Source: Bacteroidota bacterium
GTDB taxonomy: Bacteria; Bacteroidota; Bacteroidia; CAILMK01
NCBI GenBank assembly: GCA_013288555.1
Contig: JABDBQ010000020.1
Coordinates: forward strand, 1-43,351
Direction: 5' to 3'
Length of the DNA: 43,351 nt
Positions 41,463-43,351 of the stretch are shown one piece after another. Each line of letters begins with the position of its first letter. Position 1 is the stretch's first letter. The notes under the pieces were generated by a model. That model did no database searches and had not been told where the DNA came from. It saw nothing but the letters and a program-made list of their open reading frames with translations. The translations under genes and the position numbers were made by a program.

Positions 41463-41492
41463 AAAGGCGCCCGTCCCCCCGGGCGCCTTTTT
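41463..41492. terminator. Strong terminator hairpin between convergent genes
   Basis: AAAGGCGCCCG (41463-41473), loop TCCCCC, and CGGGCGCCTTT (41480-41490) pair perfectly over 11 bp, followed by TT. The A and T flanks allow use from both strands. It abuts the stop codon of the Dph6-like gene on the minus strand and backs up the terminator of the plus-strand gene. Confidence 0.82.
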
Positions 41493-42199
41493 CATTTAAT
41501 GCCTTCCAGGTCACAAAACCAAAACCCTTTTGTTTCTGATCCGGTTTCATTCATTTTCAATTCCAGAGGCCTGTAAATCTTTTCTCCGATCCGGAAATCG
41601 ATCTTTTCCTTAAACAATGGCCCATCGTAACAAAAGCTATGAAATTCACCGTTTTCTCCGCAGGGGTCAACGTTTGCAGGCAATTGTTCAATAAACGATT
41701 TGTCAATTTCTTTTCCAACCCAATTTTCATCGAGATAAGCATCATTGGTACAACAGGTAATGGTTTTGAATCCTTTATTGATAAAATCATTTATTAACCA
41801 TTTTGTTTCTGATTTCCAGATTGGGAAAATCCCGTACATCCCTATTTTTTCCAGATTGTTTTCCCGGTAAATCCTTAAATCATCTAAGAATATATCCCCG
41901 AAAATGACATGTTGTATTCCTTCAGATTTAGCCCGAAGCAATACTATTTCCATCTGTTTTTCGTACTCATCATTGGTTTCCTTGTGAACGTTCACTTTAA
42001 GCAAAGGGATGTTAATGGATTCAGCCTGTTTCTCTACTAGTTCTTCCCTTACGCCATGCATTGAAACACGTTTATATTGATTGTTAAATGTTGTAAGCAA
42101 GTATTTTACATCAAATAAATGTTCTGAAAGCACTTTGTGCAGACAATAAGCAGAATCTTTTCCACCGCTCCAGCAAAATATGGCTTTGGGGATAGTCAT
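41492..42199 (-). CDS. Dph6-like PP-loop ATP pyrophosphatase
   Basis: This 235-residue protein has the N-type PP-loop SGGKDS (Ser11-Ser16) in FCWSGGKDSAYCLHKV. Other family segments are SMHGVREELVEKQAESINIP, HVIFGDIFLDDLRIYRENNL, GIFPIWK and a C-terminal CGENGEFHSFCYDGP. It resembles diphthine--ammonia ligase (Dph6/ATPBD4) of eukaryotes and archaea. Bacteria lack diphthamide on EF-G, so the true substrate is unknown; it probably adenylates an amide- or carboxyl-bearing molecule. It is a single gene, convergent with the large surface protein gene and divergent from marR. Confidence 0.9.
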   Translation of the reverse strand: MTIPKAIFCWSGGKDSAYCLHKVLSEHLFDVKYLLTTFNNQYKRVSMHGVREELVEKQAESINIPLLKVNVHKETNDEYEKQMEIVLLRAKSEGIQHVIFGDIFLDDLRIYRENNLEKIGMYGIFPIWKSETKWLINDFINKGFKTITCCTNDAYLDENWVGKEIDKSFIEQLPANVDPCGENGEFHSFCYDGPLFKEKIDFRIGEKIYRPLELKMNETGSETKGFWFCDLEGIK

Positions 42200-42233
42200 C
42201 GATGAGATGTTGTTTTTGAATTTACTAAAAATG

Positions 42234-42241
42234 CAAAGTTA
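42234..42241 (-). promoter_or_regulatory. Candidate -7 box for the Dph6-like gene
   Basis: The minus strand reads TAACTTTG, matching TAnnTTTG, about 35 nt before the ATG at 42199. No -33 match is evident. Confidence 0.35.
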
Positions 42242-42382
42242 ACTTACTGCCATTAATGTTTTATAAGCTTTTACGGCTGGTAACCTGATAATGTGTATTA
42301 TCAAAAAAATCATTTTGATACGCGTTCTAAAACCGTAGAAACATTTAACCTTTTATTAACTAGCTGGGTTTTTGTTAATAGT

Positions 42383-42390
42383 TAGCTTTG
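42383..42390 (+). promoter_or_regulatory. Candidate -7 box for the second marR-like gene
   Basis: TAGCTTTG matches TAnnTTTG. It lies 33 nt before the ATG at 42424 and directly before a palindrome, so the start site would fall within the palindrome. Confidence 0.42.
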
Positions 42391-42393
42391 CAA

Positions 42394-42407
42394 ACAATAT
42401 GTATTGT
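42394..42407. promoter_or_regulatory. Palindrome ACAATA-TG-TATTGT, candidate autoregulatory operator
   Basis: Perfect 6-bp arms around TG begin 3 nt after the -7 box TAGCTTTG and 17 nt before the marR ATG. A dyad over the transcription start of a marR gene fits repression of its own operon, here marR plus the TolC-family gene. Confidence 0.45.
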
Positions 42408-42423
42408 AAACTGTTCTAATAGT

Positions 42424-42831
42424 ATGCCTCAAACGCAAATCTGGAATGAAAATATGCCGTTGAGCCGGTTTATGAGCCTGATCACAAAGGCTTATTACGG
42501 CGCGCTCACTAAAAGGCTGGAACATCTGGATATTGAGCATTACTATTCCATCCTTATTACCATTGAAGATCAGAAAGGTGGCCTTTGCAGTCAGCAATTC
42601 CTTTGCAATTTGCTCCATGTGGATAAGGCATCTATGGTAAAAAAAATAGACTACCTTGCAAAAAGAGGCTTGGTAAAAAGAGGTAAAAACCCCAAAGACC
42701 GCAGAGAGCATATTATAAACCTTACAGAAAAGGCCATTCGCATCCTTCCTGAAATTCATCAGGCAGTGAATGAATTGAACTCGAGCGCTGTCATGGGATT
42801 AAATTCAAAACAACAAGAGGCGTTTTTTTGA
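42424..42831 (+). CDS. MarR-family regulator of an efflux operon, C-terminus lost to a likely frameshift
   Basis: The 135-residue product starts at ATG 42424 (MPQTQIWNENMPLSRF). I rejected the TTG at 42388 because it overlaps the promoter-like box. It has a MarR winged helix: CSQQFLCNLLHVDKASMVKKI (recognition helix inside) and a wing KNPKDRREHIINLTEKA. The frame stops at TGA right after a run of seven T (42823-42829). Removing one T continues the protein as EALWLVYDNVMTLPANQVSY and onward to a stop at 42923-42925, which supplies the missing last dimerisation helix and ends in an ATGA overlap with the next gene. The intact gene would be 42424-42925. Either a single-base assembly/sequencing error or a true mutation explains this. 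It probably represses the adjacent outer membrane efflux gene. Confidence 0.82.
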   Translation: MPQTQIWNENMPLSRFMSLITKAYYGALTKRLEHLDIEHYYSILITIEDQKGGLCSQQFLCNLLHVDKASMVKKIDYLAKRGLVKRGKNPKDRREHIINLTEKAIRILPEIHQAVNELNSSAVMGLNSKQQEAFF

Positions 42832-42921
42832 AGCCCTGTGGCTGGTTTATGATAATGTCATGACCCTGCCAGCCAATCAGGTAAGCTATAAGATCATGAA
42901 AATCAAAGATCCACAACCTAA

Positions 42922-43351
42922 ATGAAGAAAAGGAGAATCATATCAATCAAGGTGGAAATGAAGGCTTCCCTTTTATGTTTTTTAAGCTTTGCATTTATTC
43001 CTTTTTATTCGATTGCTCAAAATAATGAGACCGGTAGTTCAAACAAGGCGTTTACGCTTCAGCAATGCATTGATTATGCCCTAAAAAATCAACCGGCTTT
43101 AAATCAGTCATTAATTAATATTTCTATTGTAAAAAAGACGAACGATATAAGTTTGTCAGGCTGGTTACCGCAGGTAAATTTGTCAGGAAACCTGGTACAT
43201 TACTATCAATTGCCTACATCATTTATTGCCAATTCTGCCGTACCTGGCGGGCCGCCTTTAGAAACACACAGCGGCATTGCAAATACATTTATTCCTGACC
43301 TCTCCGCTACCCAGACGATTTTTAATCCGCAGCTTTTATATGCGGCAAACA
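42922..43351 (+). CDS. TolC-family outer membrane efflux protein, 3' truncated by window edge
   Basis: The frame from ATG 42922 is open to the last base of the window, giving the first ~143 residues. A basic lead (MKKRRIISIKVE) precedes a signal peptide (MKASLLCFLSFAFIPFYSIAQ); the inner ATG at 42958 is an alternative start. The mature part begins with the TolC/OEP signature FTLQQCIDYALKNQPALNQS and continues SGWLPQVNLSGN, typical of the first coiled-coil helix and first beta strand of these outer membrane channels. The ATG overlaps the stop of the frame-corrected marR gene as ATGA, so the two form an operon. Periplasmic adaptor and inner membrane pump genes would be expected just beyond the window. 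Confidence 0.85.
   Translation, partial: MKKRRIISIKVEMKASLLCFLSFAFIPFYSIAQNNETGSSNKAFTLQQCIDYALKNQPALNQSLINISIVKKTNDISLSGWLPQVNLSGNLVHYYQLPTSFIANSAVPGGPPLETHSGIANTFIPDLSATQTIFNPQLLYAAN

Larger units (their letters stand above)
41147..41491. other. 345-bp interval with two terminators and a short repeat
   Basis: There is no credible gene here. It contains two GGCGCC-based terminator hairpins (41230-41258 and 41463-41492) and the CCGCGTT direct repeat at 41299-41329 between them. Open frames crossing it run through the hairpins and have no recognisable content. Confidence 0.7.

Noticed and set aside
41189-41576. Two overlapping frames of about 100 codons after the giant surface gene
   Set aside because: They run through two terminator hairpins and into the Dph6-like gene on the other strand, with no recognisable content.
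41492-42199. Diphthamide synthesis role for the Dph6-like protein
   Set aside because: Bacterial EF-G has no diphthamide, so only the family and not the reaction can be claimed.
42388-42423. Earlier TTG start for the second MarR gene
   Set aside because: It would lie within the TAGCTTTG box and read through the palindrome; ATG 42424 gives a normal MarR N-terminus.

Overview
The window reads as a chromosome segment of a Bacteroidota bacterium, probably from the Chitinophagia/Sphingobacteriia/Cytophagia side of the phylum rather than a gut Bacteroides. Reasons: three very large secreted proteins end in type IX secretion (T9SS) sorting domains (two type A, one type B/CHU_C); promoter-like TAnnTTTG boxes recur upstream of genes; purine-rich Shine-Dalgarno sites are not evident; and the gene set (TonB-dependent receptor with carboxypeptidase-like domain, DUF1573 proteins, propeller-type sensor kinase with LytTR regulator) is typical of that phylum. 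Species cannot be named from the sequence.

Layout. 1-3108: 3' part of a surface protein with a sortilin/BNR propeller end, about nine PKD modules and a type A sorting domain. 3121-4176 (-): PaaE-type ferredoxin reductase. 4344-5342 (+): OmpA-like lipoprotein. 5347-8641 (-): rsmI, lnt and two DUF1573 genes, a likely operon. 8720-11567 (-): TonB-dependent receptor followed by a TPR-like periplasmic protein. Divergent from it is a MarR-type regulator (11747-12391), with a perfect 29-bp odd-centred palindrome between them.

12480-22677 (+) is a nonulosonic acid (pseudaminic-type) locus: pseB, pseC, an SpsF-type cytidylyltransferase, a PseH-like GNAT, a fused epimerase/ATP-grasp protein, a HAD phosphatase, pseI, a GT-B-like glycosyltransferase and a Wzx-like flippase. 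Most of these genes touch or overlap. No PseG hydrolase is visible. The epimerase half of the fusion has Cys where the catalytic Tyr of the YxxxK motif belongs. This locus is the best candidate in the window for undescribed biochemistry: it looks set up to make, modify, transfer and export a modified pseudaminic-like sugar.

22804-25165 (+): yebC and an acyl-CoA carboxylase beta subunit. 25358-30019 (+): 1553-residue PKD/FN3-like protein with a type B sorting domain, preceded by a good Bacteroidota promoter. 30133-30205: initiator tRNA with promoter, terminator and an oddly mispaired T stem. 30260-31150 is a gene-poor stretch with one likely terminated small RNA-like element. 31151-35006: propeller histidine kinase and LytTR response regulator, overlapping by 41 nt. 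35162-41146: 1994-residue surface protein (DUF7948-like region, seven SBBP blades, Ig-like modules, beta-helix, type A sorting domain), flanked on both sides by a short repeat with the same 21-bp period. 41492-42199 (-): Dph6-like PP-loop ATPase. 42424 to the end: a second MarR regulator, probably frameshifted at a run of seven T, running directly into a TolC-family outer membrane efflux gene cut by the window end.
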